Shown: positions 6,483-7,211 of the stretch, piece by piece | Layout: the number at the start of each line of letters is the position of its first letter | How positions within the stretch are numbered: position 1 is the first letter of the stretch | Assembly (NCBI GenBank): GCA_036275935.1 | Contig: DASUCS010000419.1 | Coordinates: 1-7,211, forward strand | Length of the DNA stretch: 7,211 nt | Reading direction: 5' to 3' | Source of the DNA: DASUCS01 sp036275935 | GTDB lineage: Bacteria > Actinomycetota > Acidimicrobiia > Acidimicrobiales > JACDCH01 | Translations under genes and position numbers: made by a program | The notes under the pieces: generated by a model | Seen by the model: the letters and a program-made list of their open reading frames with translations, nothing else | Database searches by the model: none | What the model was told of the DNA's origin: nothing

Positions 6483-6488
6483 TAGGGT
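6483..6488 (+). promoter_or_regulatory. -10 box of crotonase gene, leaderless
   Basis: TAGGGT (TAnnnT) sits six bases before the ATG at 6495, the same geometry and nearly the same flanking sequence (GTGCCG) as before the TetR gene. A possible -35, TGAGCG (6459-6464), is 18 bases upstream within operator 2. Confidence 0.55.
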
Positions 6489-6494
6489 GCCGTC

Positions 6495-7211
6495 ATGGCC
6501 TTCGAGACGATCCTGCAGGAACAGCGCGACAGCACGCTGATCATCACCTTGAACCGGCCGGACCGGCTCAACGCGTGGACACCGTTGATGTCGGCCGAAC
6601 TGACCGAGGCGATCGAAGCGGCCGATGCAGAGCGTTCCGTCGGCGCGGTCGTCGTGACCGGCGCGGGTCGCGCCTTCTGCGCTGGTGCCGACATCTCGGC
6701 GGTGTTCGACGCGCAGCTGCAAGGTGACTCGGCCGCGGCAGTGCCGCAGGGCAAGGACTGGATCTCGTTGATCCGTTCGACGAAGCCGATCGTCGCCGCG
6801 GTCAATGGTCCGGTCATCGGCATGGGTCTGACCATGATCCTTCCGTTCGATCGCATCGTCGCCGCACGCGCCGCCAAGATCAGCGTGCGCTTCGTGAAGA
6901 TGGGCCTCGTTCCCGAGCTCGCGTCGTCGCTGTTCCTGCCGATGCGCTGCGGCTGGGGCGTGGCTTCCGACCTGATGCTGTCGGGGCGAACGCTGCTGGC
7001 CGAAGAGGCGCTCGAGTTGCGGATCGTCGACGAGGTGGTCGATCCGGAAGCCGTGCTCGACGTCGCGATCGAACGCGCGCAGTCGTACGGCGAGAACCCG
7101 ACACCTCAGGTGCGCTGGATCAAGGAGCTCCTCACACAGAACGCGAACGAGACGGATCCGGTCGCCGCGCAAGGTCGCGAGCTCGCGGCCCTTGCCAAGG
7201 CATACGCAACG
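6495..7211 (+). CDS. Crotonase-family enoyl-CoA hydratase/isomerase (3' partial)
   Basis: The first 239 residues of a crotonase-fold protein; the frame stays open to the right edge, and the family is usually about 250-270 residues, so little is missing. Landmarks: ITLNRPDRLNAW (17-28), the oxyanion-hole and CoA region GAGRAFCAGADIS (56-68), and NGPVIGMGLTM (104-114). Next comes VRFVKMGLVPELASS (131-145), then VASDLMLSGRTLLAEEALELRIVDEVV (156-182). By motif alignment the first hydratase Glu (rat mitochondrial Glu144) falls on Phe133 and the second (Glu164) on Asp159. Glu141, in GLVPExxSS, matches the catalytic Glu of peroxisomal-type delta3,delta2-enoyl-CoA isomerases (PECI/ECI2). It is therefore better described as an isomerase-like crotonase acting on a CoA ester made by the neighbouring pathway. 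ATG 6495 is supported by a -10 box six bases upstream. It is divergent from the DUF7064/7065-kinase operon. Confidence 0.92.
   Translation, partial: MAFETILQEQRDSTLIITLNRPDRLNAWTPLMSAELTEAIEAADAERSVGAVVVTGAGRAFCAGADISAVFDAQLQGDSAAAVPQGKDWISLIRSTKPIVAAVNGPVIGMGLTMILPFDRIVAARAAKISVRFVKMGLVPELASSLFLPMRCGWGVASDLMLSGRTLLAEEALELRIVDEVVDPEAVLDVAIERAQSYGENPTPQVRWIKELLTQNANETDPVAAQGRELAALAKAYAT

Noticed and set aside
6447..7172. 241-codon open frame on the - strand
   Set aside because: Antisense to the crotonase gene, which shows the full set of family motifs; product is Arg/His/Asp-rich with no domain.

Overview
This GC-rich, gene-dense window reads as a piece of an actinomycete-type chromosome. A marine or soil acidimicrobiial lineage is my guess, at low confidence. 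The reasons are GTG starts, very short intergenic gaps, promoters whose -10 boxes sit 6-7 bases from the start codon (leaderless transcripts), and gene families common in actinobacterial lipid, steroid and carboxylic-acid catabolism. No RNA genes, mobile elements or CRISPR arrays were seen, and no gap exceeds 60 bases.

Layout from left to right: (1) an amidohydrolase-2 family gene on +, cut by the left edge and ending at 919. (2) Converging on it after 6 bases, a two-gene minus-strand operon. It runs from an acyl-CoA synthetase (3556-1910) into an aminoglycoside-phosphotransferase-fold kinase (1906-926). (3) A 37-base divergent promoter region with a TetR-type operator. (4) A TetR regulator on + (3594-4160). 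(5) Converging on it after 13 bases, a second minus-strand operon. It runs from a CrtC/AttH-like DUF7064/DUF7065 protein (6436-5411) into a second kinase of the same fold that carries an extra C-terminal domain resembling DUF6285 (5445-4174). (6) A 58-base divergent promoter region with a second, similar operator. (7) A crotonase-family gene on + (from 6495), cut by the right edge.

The likely theme is activation and breakdown of a carboxylic acid as CoA thioesters. The synthetase makes the acyl-CoA. The kinases resemble those (LvaA; the N-terminal domains of ACAD10/ACAD11) that phosphorylate the hydroxyl of hydroxyacyl-CoAs so that phosphate can be eliminated. The crotonase then shifts or hydrates the double bond. 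The TetR protein is the natural candidate to control both divergent promoter pairs, because similar CGTTCAG-containing palindromes lie in both. The substrate cannot be read from the sequence. The most interesting points are the shared operator and leaderless-promoter architecture, the kinase-DUF6285 fusion, and a crotonase active site that looks isomerase-like rather than hydratase-like.
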